From Streptomyces sp. NBC_00704 (GTDB lineage: Bacteria; Actinomycetota; Actinomycetes; Streptomycetales; Streptomycetaceae), in assembly GCF_036226605.1 (NCBI RefSeq), contig NZ_CP109000.1, forward strand, positions 558,001 through 622,000: a DNA stretch of 64,000 bases, read 5' to 3'. The notes beneath the pieces were generated by a model. That model saw nothing but the letters and a program-made list of their open reading frames with translations, did not search any database and was not told the DNA's origin. Numbering within the stretch: the stretch's first letter is position 1; every line of letters starts with the position of its first letter. Positions 8,445-16,781 of this stretch are shown in pieces. The position numbers were made by a program, and so were the translations under genes.

Positions 8445-8580
8445 TGGCCCGCGACTACCGGCGGCCTGCGGGTGCCGGCGGACGGCACCCCGCACGCATG
8501 TGACGCCGTGCCGTGACCGTCCCGTGCGACGCGTGCGACCCGTGTGGGCAGGCCGGTGACGGTGAGATCGTCGCCGTCCG

Positions 8581-9606
8581 TCAGGCCCCGTGCGATCCGT
8601 GCGATCCCTGCGGCCCGTGCGATCCGTGCACGCCGGCCAGCAGTGTCAGCGCGTCGCTCAGGCCCGTCGGCCGGGGCAGGCCCGGGGCGGAGCGGCCGGC
8701 CCAGCCGGGGCCGCCGAGCACCACGGTCGGAGCCCGGCGGGCCCCGGTGACGCCCCAGCGGGTGTCGGAGAGATGCCGGGCCAGGGGCAGGCTGGCGGTG
8801 GAGCGCGTCTGCGCCCACAGCACCACGGCGACCGGGCCCAGCCGCCGCACGGCCGCGGTGAGCGCCTCGACGGGCACGGCCGCCCCGAACATCCTGGCCG
8901 GGACGCCGAGTTGGAGAAGGCCCGCGTGAAGCGCCTCCAGGGGCAGGCTGTGCTGCTCGCCCGGCACGCAGGCCAGCAGCACCGGCCCGGGCGCGCCCTC
9001 CGGCCCGCCCGGCACGACGGCGTGGGGCGCACGGCGCAGCGCGGTGGAGACCTGCCAGGACAGCAGATGCTCCACCTCGACGTAACGGTCGCCGGACGAC
9101 GCCCACTTGCGGCCCACGGCGTGCAGCGTGGGGACCATCACCTCCTGCCAGGCGACGGCGAGCCCGTGCCGTCGCACGGCCGCTTCCAGCATCTCCCCCA
9201 CGGCCGGCGCGTCCAGCCGCACGGCGGCCCGGGCCAGGCCCCGGCACTCCTGGCGGACGTCGCCGCCGTCGGGGCCGGGAACGTCCGGCGCCGAGGCCCA
9301 CTCACCGGCCGGGTCCGCCCCCGCGACGGCAGCGCCCGCGGGCTCGGCGGACGTCCGCTGCACCGCCTCCTTCGCCGCGCGCGCCGCGTCGGCGGGCGGC
9401 ACGCCGGACGAGGTGAGCCGGCACATCGCCTCCAGCACGGCCACGTCGCCCGGCCGCCAGCGCCGGTGCCGGCCGTCCGCGCGCACGGCGGGCCCGATGC
9501 CGTAGCGCCGGTCCCAGGAACGCAAGGTGGTGGGCGCGACGCCGAGCCGGTGGGCCAGCGCGCCGGTGGTCAGGCCGGCGTCCCGCGGACTCGGCGACTC
9601 GCTCAT
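8581..9606 (-). CDS. MerR-family regulator with B12-binding domain, LitR/CarH type
   Basis: The 341-aa protein starts with a MerR helix-turn-helix (residues 13-52, TTGALAHRLGVAPTTLRSWD). A helical domain then holds W168 and E179-H180, close to the CarH W-x9-EH motif (here x10). A Rossmann-like cobalamin domain follows with PGEQHSLPL, where H219 matches the cobalt-binding histidine. CarH and LitR bind adenosylcobalamin and release DNA in light. The last 14 residues are a Gly/Ser/His repeat (GSHGPQGSHGSHG). No carotenoid gene is visible here; the SPW-repeat gene starts divergently 215 bp away. Light control is inferred from family knowledge only. Confidence 0.75.
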   Translation of the reverse strand: MSESPSPRDAGLTTGALAHRLGVAPTTLRSWDRRYGIGPAVRADGRHRRWRPGDVAVLEAMCRLTSSGVPPADAARAAKEAVQRTSAEPAGAAVAGADPAGEWASAPDVPGPDGGDVRQECRGLARAAVRLDAPAVGEMLEAAVRRHGLAVAWQEVMVPTLHAVGRKWASSGDRYVEVEHLLSWQVSTALRRAPHAVVPGGPEGAPGPVLLACVPGEQHSLPLEALHAGLLQLGVPARMFGAAVPVEALTAAVRRLGPVAVVLWAQTRSTASLPLARHLSDTRWGVTGARRAPTVVLGGPGWAGRSAPGLPRPTGLSDALTLLAGVHGSHGPQGSHGSHGA

Positions 9607-9719
9607 GGCGCCACGATACGACGCACCGGCGACGCACGAGGATCCGGTGCGAACCGTCCACCCGGCCTGGCCCGCCCGGCCCGGTCCACCCGGCGGACGA
9701 GGGCGGATCCGCCGGCGCG

Positions 9720-9765
9720 AACCCTACACATAAAGGATTAATAAGAGCACAATGAACATGCGCGG
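9720..9765. promoter_or_regulatory. AT-rich patch in the MerR/SPW divergent promoter
   Basis: A run containing TACACATAAAGGATTAATAA stands out from the GC-rich surroundings and lies between the divergent merR-B12 and SPW genes. It probably contains promoter elements; I cannot assign the hexamers with confidence. It is the obvious place to look for the binding site of the B12-type regulator. Confidence 0.35.
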
Positions 9766-9821
9766 CACATACCGCACACCGCACCGAAGCGGTCGGCCCT
9801 GAGAGTCAAAGGAGACAGATC

Positions 9822-10274
9822 ATGGCCAACGTCTCGCCCACCAGAGGCGACATGTCGACGCACCCCGACGTGCATGAGATGCAGGCCCGCTACGCCCGCA
9901 TGCTCGGCGGTCGTGACGTGGCACTCGTGGACGGACCGGTGTTCCTGCTCGGTCTGTACTGCGCCGTGTCCCCGTGGGTCCTGCACTACACCGCCAGTCA
10001 GCCCGCCCTCGTGACCCACAACCTGATCGTCGGCATCGCGATCGCCCTGCTGGGCCTCGGCTTCACGGCGGCTCCCGCCCGGATGTACGGCCTGAGCTGG
10101 GCCATGTGCGCGGCGGGCATCTGGATGATCGTCGCGCCGTGGGTGGTCGGCGACAGCCCGGACGCCGGTGTCGCGGTCAACAACATCGTCATCGGCGCGC
10201 TGGCCCTGCTCCTCGGCCTGATGTGCATTGCCACGGCGATGCGGAGCACCCGCACCCCCACCCCCACCCCGTAG
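9822..10274 (+). CDS. SPW-repeat membrane protein
   Basis: The 150-aa product has a short polar N-terminus and four hydrophobic helices arranged as two repeats, marked by SPWVL near residue 52 and APWVV near residue 106. This is the SPW repeat family, found in actinobacteria and other bacteria, with no known biochemical role. ATG 9822 follows an AAAGGAG ribosome site. It is divergent from the B12-type MerR gene and is followed by a strong terminator, so it appears to be a single-gene transcript. Confidence 0.85.
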   Translation: MANVSPTRGDMSTHPDVHEMQARYARMLGGRDVALVDGPVFLLGLYCAVSPWVLHYTASQPALVTHNLIVGIAIALLGLGFTAAPARMYGLSWAMCAAGIWMIVAPWVVGDSPDAGVAVNNIVIGALALLLGLMCIATAMRSTRTPTPTP

Positions 10275-10293
10275 TCCCCTCCGCCCCGGAAGC

Positions 10294-10332
10294 ACGGCCG
10301 GGCCGACCCGAGGATCCGGGTCGCCCCGGCCG
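10294..10332 (+). terminator. Strong rho-independent-like hairpin after the SPW gene
   Basis: A stem of about 17 bp with one mismatch pairs ACGGCCGGGCCGACCCG with its complement across a 5-base loop, starting 19 bp after the SPW stop. It lacks a U-run, as is typical in Streptomyces. Confidence 0.75.
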
Positions 10333-10479
10333 TCACGCGTCCCCTCGCGGTCGGGACGGCTCGACGGCGATCCGGCCGTACCGGAGCGGAGCGGAACGGA
10401 CTGTCCCGCCCCCGCGTGGGCAGACATCGGTCAGCGGGCTCCGGTCAACGGGCTCCCACGGAGAAGCGGAGGGGCGGAG

Positions 10480-10743
10480 ATGGAGATCGACGGCATCATC
10501 AGTGCCATCTTCATCGGCATCGTCATCGGCGTGCTCGGGCGGCTCGTCGTGCCGGGGCGGCAGCGCATCGGCGTGCTGTGGACGATCGGGGTCGGCATCG
10601 CGGCCGCGCTGGTCGGCTCCCTGCTCGCCGCGGGCCTGGGCGTGGACGACACGAAGGGCGTCGACTGGATCGAGTGGCTCATCCAGATCGGGCTGGCCGC
10701 GGTGGGCGTCGCGGCACTGGACCGCGCGAAGTCGCGCCGCTGA
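10480..10743 (+). CDS. GlsB/YeaQ/YmgE-family small membrane protein
   Basis: The 87-aa protein has three hydrophobic segments and the Gly-rich pattern (IISAIFIGIVIGVLGRLVVPG) of the transglycosylase-associated GlsB/YeaQ/YmgE family, small inner-membrane proteins often linked to stress responses. No enzymatic residue is known for the family. ATG 10480 follows GGAGGGG with good spacing. It sits after the SPW gene, separated by a terminator, so it likely has its own promoter. Confidence 0.85.
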   Translation: MEIDGIISAIFIGIVIGVLGRLVVPGRQRIGVLWTIGVGIAAALVGSLLAAGLGVDDTKGVDWIEWLIQIGLAAVGVAALDRAKSRR

Positions 10744-10771
10744 CCCCGGAGGCGGGGCGCGCCGGTCGACG

Positions 10772-11548
10772 TCAGGGCGCGTAGACGTACGGGGTCGTCG
10801 TGGTCAGCGCGGCGAAGCCGAGGCGGCCGAGGATGGGGCGGCTCTGGTCGGAGGCGTCGACCTGGAGGTACGGGTAGCCGCGTTCGGCGGCGATGCGGGC
10901 GCGGTGGGCGATCAGCGCGCGGTAGAGACCCCGGCCCCGCCAGCCGTCGACGGTGCCGCCGCCCCACAGGCCGGCGAACCCGGTGCCCGGGACGAGTTCC
11001 ATCCGCGCCGAACTCACCGGCACGTCCCCCGCCAGTGCGACGAGGGCGACCAGTTCGCCCGGGTCGGAGGCGAGGCGGGCGAGCAGGAGGTCGCGCAGCC
11101 AGGAGCCGTCGCGGCCGAAGGCCCGCTCGTTCGCCTCGACCATGAGCTCGACGCCCACCCGGTCGGTCACGGTGACGATGCGCACGCCCTCGGGCGGCGG
11201 GGCGTCGACGAGTTGCTCCCTCGTCCCGCTCACCATCAGGGTCTCCTCGGGATCGGCCGCGAAGCCCGCCGCCACGAGCCGCCGCCCGAGGTCGGCCGGA
11301 CGGTCGTGCCCGTACAGCTTCCACTCGAACTCGTGGCCGAGACGGCCGAAGTAGGCGATCTGCTCGGCGATGGCCGCGTCGGCGTCGGCCGCGTCTAGGC
11401 CGGACCACAGCACGCCGCTCCAGCCGCCGTCACCGCCCACGTGCCGGACCACGCCGCCGGCCCTCTCGATCCGGGCGTCGGAGCTCTCGGGGCGCGCGCC
11501 TTCGCGCATCTCCCGGTCGTACAGGGCGAGTACCTCGGCATGATCCAT
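10772..11548 (-). CDS. GNAT-family N-acetyltransferase
   Basis: The 258-aa protein carries a C-terminal GNAT domain (from about residue 130) with the acetyl-CoA loop WRGRGLYRALIAHRARIAAERG and a following β-strand YLQVDAS. The N-terminal half resembles a degenerate GNAT domain, as in larger family members. It would transfer an acetyl group from acetyl-CoA to an unknown amine. ATG 11548 has GGAG upstream; the longer open frame to 11788 is Pro/Arg-rich and unlikely to be coding. Confidence 0.8.
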   Translation of the reverse strand: MDHAEVLALYDREMREGARPESSDARIERAGGVVRHVGGDGGWSGVLWSGLDAADADAAIAEQIAYFGRLGHEFEWKLYGHDRPADLGRRLVAAGFAADPEETLMVSGTREQLVDAPPPEGVRIVTVTDRVGVELMVEANERAFGRDGSWLRDLLLARLASDPGELVALVALAGDVPVSSARMELVPGTGFAGLWGGGTVDGWRGRGLYRALIAHRARIAAERGYPYLQVDASDQSRPILGRLGFAALTTTTPYVYAP

Positions 11549-11667
11549 GCCGCCACTCCAGCACCCGTGCCCGCCCCCGCACAACGTGATTAGCGGGCCG
11601 GGACCGCACCCGTGGCACACCTCCGCGACCTGCGTCGCCACACCGCGCGGACCGGACAGCCGGCACG

Positions 11668-11721
11668 CACGGGACCGACGGGACAGGACGGACGGGACAG
11701 GGCGGACGGGACGGACGGACT
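11668..11721. repeat. GACGGACGGGACA-type short tandem repeat
   Basis: A run of imperfect GGGAC/GGAC units lies in the 280-bp gap between the acetyltransferase start and the chaplin stop. No gene is visible in the gap. Confidence 0.5.
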
Positions 11722-11828
11722 CCTGCGAGGTCGGTGCGGGCCCCGGCGCCCGCCCCGCCGCCGGGCGCGGCCGCGACCCCTCGACCACCGGGGCCCGCGG
11801 CTCGTCCGCCCGTCCGCCCGTCCGCCGC

Positions 11829-12587
11829 TCAGCGCTCCGTGCTCGGGCGGAACCTCCGGTAGAGCAGCGCTCCGCCGAGCATCAGGGCGGTGCTGCCGGC
11901 GAGGGCGGGCAGGGCGGCGTCGGCTCCGGTGCGGGCGAGCGCGGCGACGGGCCCCATGGTCTGCGGGGCGTGAGCCGGGGGCTCGGCCCGCGGACCCGGG
12001 TGCTGGGACTGCGACGGCGGGTTGTGCCGGACCGGGGGGTGCGGCGCGGGCTCGCCGGGCTCCTCGTCGGAGGCGTTGACGGACACGTTGCCGAAGGCCG
12101 GGTCCGCGATGCCGACGACGTTCACGCTGTTGCCGCTGACGTTCACCGGGAGGTCCACCGGCAGCTTGATCCCGTTGCCGGAGACGACGCCCGGGGAGCC
12201 CACCGCGTCGCCGAGCGCGGTCGCGCCGCCGCCGTGGCCGGACGAGGACGAGGAGCCGGAGGAGGACGAGGAGGCGTGGTGCGCGCCGTGCGTCCCGGCG
12301 CCGGGGCCTCCGGAGGGGCCGCGATGCGCGCCGTGCCCGGTGGACGTGCCCGTGTTGGCGCAGGTGTTGCCCGCGGCGGGGTTCAGCACGCCCACCACGC
12401 TCACCGTGTTTCCGCACAGGTTCACCGGAAGGTGCACGGGCAGCTGCACACCGTTGCCGGAGATCAGCCCGGGCGAGCCGACCGCGGAGCCGTCGGCCGC
12501 GGAGTCGGCGTGGGCGGGCAGTGTCACGGCCATCGCGCCGGAGACTGCTGCGACGGCCAGCACACCGGTTCGGGTAACCCGTCTCAT
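11829..12587 (-). CDS. Long chaplin with two chaplin domains and a sortase signal
   Basis: The 252-aa protein has a signal peptide (cleavage after AHA, about residue 27), two chaplin domains (about residues 33-78 and 127-172), a Ser/His/Gly linker, a Pro-rich stretch, and a C-terminal LARTG motif, membrane helix and Arg-rich tail for sortase anchoring. Long chaplins are linked to peptidoglycan and help assemble the amyloid surface layer that lets aerial hyphae escape the aqueous phase. The first domain keeps the two conserved cysteines (LCGNTV, GNTC); in the second both are serine (VSGNSV, GNVSV). ATG 12587 is preferred; an in-frame ATG at 12611 is an alternative. Confidence 0.9.
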   Translation of the reverse strand: MRRVTRTGVLAVAAVSGAMAVTLPAHADSAADGSAVGSPGLISGNGVQLPVHLPVNLCGNTVSVVGVLNPAAGNTCANTGTSTGHGAHRGPSGGPGAGTHGAHHASSSSSGSSSSSGHGGGATALGDAVGSPGVVSGNGIKLPVDLPVNVSGNSVNVVGIADPAFGNVSVNASDEEPGEPAPHPPVRHNPPSQSQHPGPRAEPPAHAPQTMGPVAALARTGADAALPALAGSTALMLGGALLYRRFRPSTER

Positions 12588-12863
12588 GGGGGGTCCCTGC
12601 CTTCCAGACATGAGTCGCGGGCGCTCGCCCGCACCGGGTAGAACGCCGCAACACGTTCCGGGTTATGCCTGGACGTTCTTTCACCCGCTCGGAGGTCACT
12701 CCCGTCGAACTGGTGTCGAACCCGCGGCCCGGACGCCCGCGGCCCACCGGCCCCGTGAGCCGCGCGAGCCGGGCCGTTCCGCCCGGAGGCGGGCCGCGGG
12801 ACCGCCGCTTATCGTGAGCGAGGACGCCGTCCCGGACCGCTGCGGGCGTCCCTGGAGGCATTG

Positions 12864-14480
12864 ATGCTGGCCAAGCTGTCGACGCGGCCCGGGTTGCGAC
12901 GCTGCGCGCTCGCCGCCACCGCCGCACTGACCCTGATGGGCGCGGGTCTGCCGTCGCTCGCCGCCCACGGCGGGGCGGACGCGGACGACCCGCTCGACCT
13001 GTCCCGGTTCCACGACCAGAAGGTCGTCTGGTCGGCGTGCAGGGGCGACGGCATGCCGAAGGATCTGCAGTGCGCCAAGGTGACCGTCCCGCTCGACTAC
13101 GCCCACCCCGGCAGGGCCACGCTCGACCTCGCGATCGCCCGTTACCGGGCCACCGGCCACAAGCGCGGTTCCGTGGTGCTCGACTTCGGCGGCCCCGGCG
13201 GCGCGGGGGTCCCCGAACTCGCCCACAGCGGGAAGGAGTTCATGGATCTCACGGACGGCTACGACGTGGTCGCCTTCGACCCGCGGGGCGTCGGCCGCTC
13301 CTCCCCCGTGAGCTGCGGCAACGGACAGCAGAGCGCCCTGGCCTCGCTCGACGACGACACGGCCCTCGCCGATCCGCAGGCCCTGCTGCCCCGGCTGAAG
13401 AAGGCCGCCGCCGTCTGCGCCGAGCACTCCGGGCCCGTCCTGCCGCACATCGGCACGGTCGACGCGGCACGGGACCTGGACGTGATCCGCCAGGCGCTCG
13501 GCGACAAGAAGCTCAACTACCTGGGCTTCTCCTACGGCAGCCGGCTCGGCGCGGTGTACGCCGCCCAGTTCCCCGGCAAGGTGGGCCGGATGGTCCTCGA
13601 CGGCGTCGACACGCTGACCGAGCCGCTCACCGAGCAGGGCCTCGCGGGCGCGCGCGGGCAGCAGATGGCGCTGGACGACTTCGTCGGCTGGTGCGTGAAG
13701 GACATCGCCTGCCCCCTCGGGCGGGATCCGCGGATGGGCCGCGAGGGCGTGGTGCGGCTGGTCCGCTCGCTCGACGAGAACCCGCTGCCGACGGACTTCG
13801 GCGCCGACTTCACCGGTCAGGACCTGGTCGGGGCCATCGGCCAGGGGCTGTACAGCAGGGAGCTGTGGCCGCTGCTGGAGCGGGCGCTGGCCCAGTTGAT
13901 CGAGGGCGGCGACGCGAGCGGGGTCCTGGGTTTCGCCGGCGGCGGCATCGCGCTCCCGCTGCCCTTCCCGCTCCGGTCGCCGGGCGCCGGGCCCTCGCCC
14001 GGCGCGCTCGTCGACGCCGAGGACGTCCCGCCGGACAACCTGCCCGCCGCGCTGATGGCGATCAACTGCGCGGACGACCCCGACCGCCCGACCGCCCGGC
14101 AGGTCACCGCGGACCTGCGGCGGCTGCGGGCGGCCTACGACAAGGCGTCGCCGGTGTTCGGCCGCTACCGGCTGACGGAGGTGCTGATGTGCTACGGCCG
14201 CCCGAAGGGCACCGACTTCATCCGCGACGAGGTGAAGGACCTCCGCACGCCGAGGATGCTCCTCGTCGGCACGCGCGGCGACCCGGCGACGCCGTACCGC
14301 TGGACCGTGGAGACGGCGAAGCGGCTCGGGCCGTCGGCCGTGGTGCTCGACAACAGGAGCGAGGGGCACACCGGGTACGGGACGTCCAAGTGCGTGCACC
14401 GCAAGGTCGACGACTTCCTGCTGTACGGCTCCCTCCCGCCCAGCGGCAGTTCGTGCGGCGCCGACGACGACGCCGACTGA
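12864..14480 (+). CDS. Secreted α/β-hydrolase, tripeptidyl aminopeptidase (Slp/Tap) type
   Basis: The 538-aa protein has an N-terminal signal peptide (Arg-Arg then ALAATAALTLMGAGLPSLAA), a GGPGG oxyanion-type loop, the nucleophile elbow GFSYGSRLG, a late Asp in GTRGDPATPY and His in EGHTGYG. This matches secreted tripeptidyl aminopeptidases and the SlpD/SlpE proteases of Streptomyces, which trim peptides outside the cell. ATG 12864 follows GGAGG by five bases; TTG 12861 is too close to the ribosome site. It is divergent from the chaplin gene and has cysteines that could form disulfides. Confidence 0.87.
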   Translation: MLAKLSTRPGLRRCALAATAALTLMGAGLPSLAAHGGADADDPLDLSRFHDQKVVWSACRGDGMPKDLQCAKVTVPLDYAHPGRATLDLAIARYRATGHKRGSVVLDFGGPGGAGVPELAHSGKEFMDLTDGYDVVAFDPRGVGRSSPVSCGNGQQSALASLDDDTALADPQALLPRLKKAAAVCAEHSGPVLPHIGTVDAARDLDVIRQALGDKKLNYLGFSYGSRLGAVYAAQFPGKVGRMVLDGVDTLTEPLTEQGLAGARGQQMALDDFVGWCVKDIACPLGRDPRMGREGVVRLVRSLDENPLPTDFGADFTGQDLVGAIGQGLYSRELWPLLERALAQLIEGGDASGVLGFAGGGIALPLPFPLRSPGAGPSPGALVDAEDVPPDNLPAALMAINCADDPDRPTARQVTADLRRLRAAYDKASPVFGRYRLTEVLMCYGRPKGTDFIRDEVKDLRTPRMLLVGTRGDPATPYRWTVETAKRLGPSAVVLDNRSEGHTGYGTSKCVHRKVDDFLLYGSLPPSGSSCGADDDAD

Positions 14481-14565
14481 GCGGACCGGCTCCGGCCGCC
14501 GTCGTCGTGGGAGGCGGACCGGAAGGCGGCGGACCCGGACGCCTTCGGCCGAAGGGCCGTGCGCG

Positions 14566-15438
14566 TCAGACGATCCGTTCGCTTCGGCCGGCCCCTTCGG
14601 CCTCGCCGGCGCCGTCCGCCGCGGCGGCCTCCTCGACGACGCCGGCCCTGTCGGCCCCACCGGGCCTGTCGGTCACGAAGGCGTCGATCGCGGCGGTCAG
14701 CTCGGCGGGCCTCTCGACCGGGAGTTCGTGTCCGGCGTCGATGATGCGGACGACGGCGTCGGGGTAGGCCATGGCCATCCGCAGCATCTGCCGCACGGGG
14801 AGCTGGATGTCGTGGTAGCCGTGGATCATCAGGGTGGGCGCCTGGATCTCCCTGACGCGGTCGAGGACGTCGAAGGCGCGCATGGCGCCGTACAGCGTCA
14901 TGACCACCTCGCGCGGGGTGCCGGCGGAGGAGGCGACGTAGGCGTCGATCTCGTCCTTGGGGTGGCCGGGGGCGAAGGCGCGCCGGATGTTGGCGGCGAC
15001 GAACATCTTGAAGGGGACAAGCGTGGAGGCGCCCATCAGCAGGCCGCGCCCCCGGCTGTAGGTCATCCGCGCGATGGAGTTCACGAGCACCAGGCGCTCC
15101 ACGCGTCCGGGGTGGGAGAGGGCGACGGTCTGCGCGATCATGCCGCCCATCGAGTGGCCGACGAGCACGCACCGCCGCACGCCGAGATGGTCGAGGAGGG
15201 CGAGGAGGTCGGCGGCCAGTTCCGCGACCGTCCGCACGCCCGCTCCGCCGCTCTCGCCGTGCCCGCGCAGGTCGAGTCTGATCACCCGGCGGCGCGCGGC
15301 GAAGTGCGCGCTCTGGTGGTCCCAGCGGTGCCGGTCGGCCGTCCAGCCGTGCACGAAGACCAGGGGCACTCCGTCCCCGTCGCGCGGGCCCTCGTCGTCG
15401 TACGTCAGGGCTGCGCCGTCGACTTCGAGCTGCGGCAT
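14566..15438 (-). CDS. α/β-fold hydrolase
   Basis: The 290-aa protein has the canonical fold: HGWTADRHRWD oxyanion region, nucleophile elbow GHSMGG near residue 95, a late Asp (GYHD) and His (AGHELP). It resembles lactonase, esterase and peroxidase-type hydrolases; the substrate is unknown. The C-terminal 25 residues are an Ala/Gly/Glu-rich tail not needed for the fold. It converges with the secreted peptidase and is divergent from the baeRF gene, with an inverted repeat between them. Confidence 0.82.
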   Translation of the reverse strand: MPQLEVDGAALTYDDEGPRDGDGVPLVFVHGWTADRHRWDHQSAHFAARRRVIRLDLRGHGESGGAGVRTVAELAADLLALLDHLGVRRCVLVGHSMGGMIAQTVALSHPGRVERLVLVNSIARMTYSRGRGLLMGASTLVPFKMFVAANIRRAFAPGHPKDEIDAYVASSAGTPREVVMTLYGAMRAFDVLDRVREIQAPTLMIHGYHDIQLPVRQMLRMAMAYPDAVVRIIDAGHELPVERPAELTAAIDAFVTDRPGGADRAGVVEEAAAADGAGEAEGAGRSERIV

Positions 15439-15461
15439 GGTGCCTCCTGTGCTGTGCTGTC

Positions 15462-15488
15462 CCGGTTACTGACGCGTACGGTAACCGG
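15462..15488. promoter_or_regulatory. Inverted repeat CCGGTTAC-N11-GTAACCGG
   Basis: A perfect 8-bp dyad with an 11-base spacer lies 23 bp upstream of the hydrolase start, in the divergent promoter with the baeRF gene. Size and shape suit a TetR-family operator, but no TetR gene is adjacent. Confidence 0.5.
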
Positions 15489-15592
15489 CGGCCGGGGTCG
15501 CCGTCACCGTCCGGCCACGGGCATTTCGCGGCGCAAGCGGATTGCGCGCATGCGCCGACATTGCCCCGAATGCCTGATATGCGGATCGGCCC

Positions 15593-15604
15593 TATCGTGC
15601 TCGT
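15593..15604 (+). promoter_or_regulatory. Candidate -10 element for a leaderless mRNA
   Basis: TATCGT (15593-15598) ends six bases before the ATG at 15605, placing the expected transcription start at or next to the start codon. No Shine-Dalgarno sequence is present. A leaderless transcript is inferred. Confidence 0.4.
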
Positions 15605-16699
15605 ATGGAGCACGCACTGAGCCCCGCGACCCTCTCCGAACTGCGCCGCCCGCGCCCCTATCCGGCGGTGTCCGTGCTGACGCCCACCCACCGGCGCGAA
15701 CCCGAGAACGCCCAGGACCGCGTCCGGCTGCGCAATGTCGTGGCCGAGGCGAAGAAGCAGCTGGAGCACGATCCGGCGGTCACCCGCGAGCGGCGGGCCG
15801 ACGTCGCCGGTCAGCTGGACCGGGCGCTGGCCGAGATCGATCTGGCGCACAGCGAGGACGGCCTGGTCATCTACGCCGCCCCCGGCGAGCACCAGGTGTG
15901 GTCGCTGGCCCGGGCCGTGCCCGAACGCGTCGTCTTCTCCGACACGTTCCTCACCCGCAACCTGGTCTCCGCGCAGGCCTCGGAGCGTCCCTTCCGGGTG
16001 CTGTCGGTCTCCGCCGACCGCGTCACGCTGTGGCACGGCGGCGACGACCGGGTCACCGAGGCGCGCGGCGGCGGGTTCCCGCTGACCAGGAGCCGGGAGA
16101 ACTTCGACGCCGAGCGCCGGCAGCGGATCGGCGACCAGCCCAGCACCTTCCGGGACGAGGACACCCGCCACTTCCTGCGGGACGCCGAGGCCGCCGTGGC
16201 ACGGCTCCAGCGCGAGAATCCGCTGCCGTTGTACGTCACCGGCGAGCCGGCGGCGCTGGCTCTCCTCGACGAGCAGGGCCCGGCCGTCCGCAACGCCGTG
16301 CACCTCGCGCACGGCGGGCTGTCGCACGGCACACCCGAGGCGGTGTGGCAGGCGGTGCGTCCCGCGCTCGACGAGCGGTCCCGGCGGGACGCCGAGGCCG
16401 TCGCCGCGGAACTCGACTCGGCCCGCGGGCAGCGGACGTTCGCGGCGGGCGTGGACGAGCTGTGGCAGAGCGCGCGGGAGGGCCGGGTGCGGCTGCTCGC
16501 CGTCGAGGAGAACTACCGCGTCACGGTCCGCGACGACGGCGAGCACCTCGTCCCCGCCGCGAGCGGCGACCTCGACGCCCGCGAGGACATCGTGGACGAG
16601 ATCGTCGAGCAGTGCCTGGAGACCGGCGCGGAGGTGCGCTTCCTCCCGGACGGCGCCCTGGACCCGGTGGACGGCCTCGCCGGCGTGCTGCGTTACTGA
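15605..16699 (+). CDS. baeRF-family (RF1/eL30e-like) protein
   Basis: The 364-aa protein matches the bacterial archaeo-eukaryotic release-factor family (baeRF3 type): an N-terminal domain with LTPTHRREPENAQDRVRLRN and a C-terminal eL30e-like half near VRLLAVEENYRVTV. These proteins are proposed to act on ribosomes or nucleic acids, often in stress or conflict settings; the exact role is not established, and older annotations call them chemotaxis proteins. There is no ribosome-binding site, and a -10-like element is placed for leaderless expression. Confidence 0.7.
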   Translation: MEHALSPATLSELRRPRPYPAVSVLTPTHRREPENAQDRVRLRNVVAEAKKQLEHDPAVTRERRADVAGQLDRALAEIDLAHSEDGLVIYAAPGEHQVWSLARAVPERVVFSDTFLTRNLVSAQASERPFRVLSVSADRVTLWHGGDDRVTEARGGGFPLTRSRENFDAERRQRIGDQPSTFRDEDTRHFLRDAEAAVARLQRENPLPLYVTGEPAALALLDEQGPAVRNAVHLAHGGLSHGTPEAVWQAVRPALDERSRRDAEAVAAELDSARGQRTFAAGVDELWQSAREGRVRLLAVEENYRVTVRDDGEHLVPAASGDLDAREDIVDEIVEQCLETGAEVRFLPDGALDPVDGLAGVLRY

Positions 16700-16737
16700 C
16701 GACTGACGACGGCCCCCTCCGGCCCGCCTTCCCCGGC

Positions 16738-16752
16738 GGCGTACGCTACGCC
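16738..16752. promoter_or_regulatory. Short hairpin GGCGTA-CGC-TACGCC
   Basis: A perfect 6-bp stem with a 3-base loop lies between the baeRF stop and the Gfo/Idh start. It could be a weak terminator or an operator; nothing decides between these. Confidence 0.35.
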
Positions 16753-16781
16753 GTGATCGTCGACCGGGGAGGAGATCAGGG

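Noticed and set aside
8513-8929. Cys-rich frame with CDPCGPCDPC-like repeats on the plus strand
   Set aside because: It is the complement of the Gly/Ser/His repeat at the end of the MerR-B12 gene; it has no ribosome site and loses its pattern downstream.
9083-9085. TAA on the plus strand inside the MerR-B12 gene, a possible TTA codon
   Set aside because: It is out of frame; the codons are CGT TAC (Arg-Tyr).
12641-12658. GAACG-N8-CGTTC dyad and AACACGTT core in the chaplin promoter, seen as a possible KstR site
   Set aside because: It lacks the outer T and A of the KstR consensus, and a chaplin is not a plausible member; it might still be a developmental regulator site.
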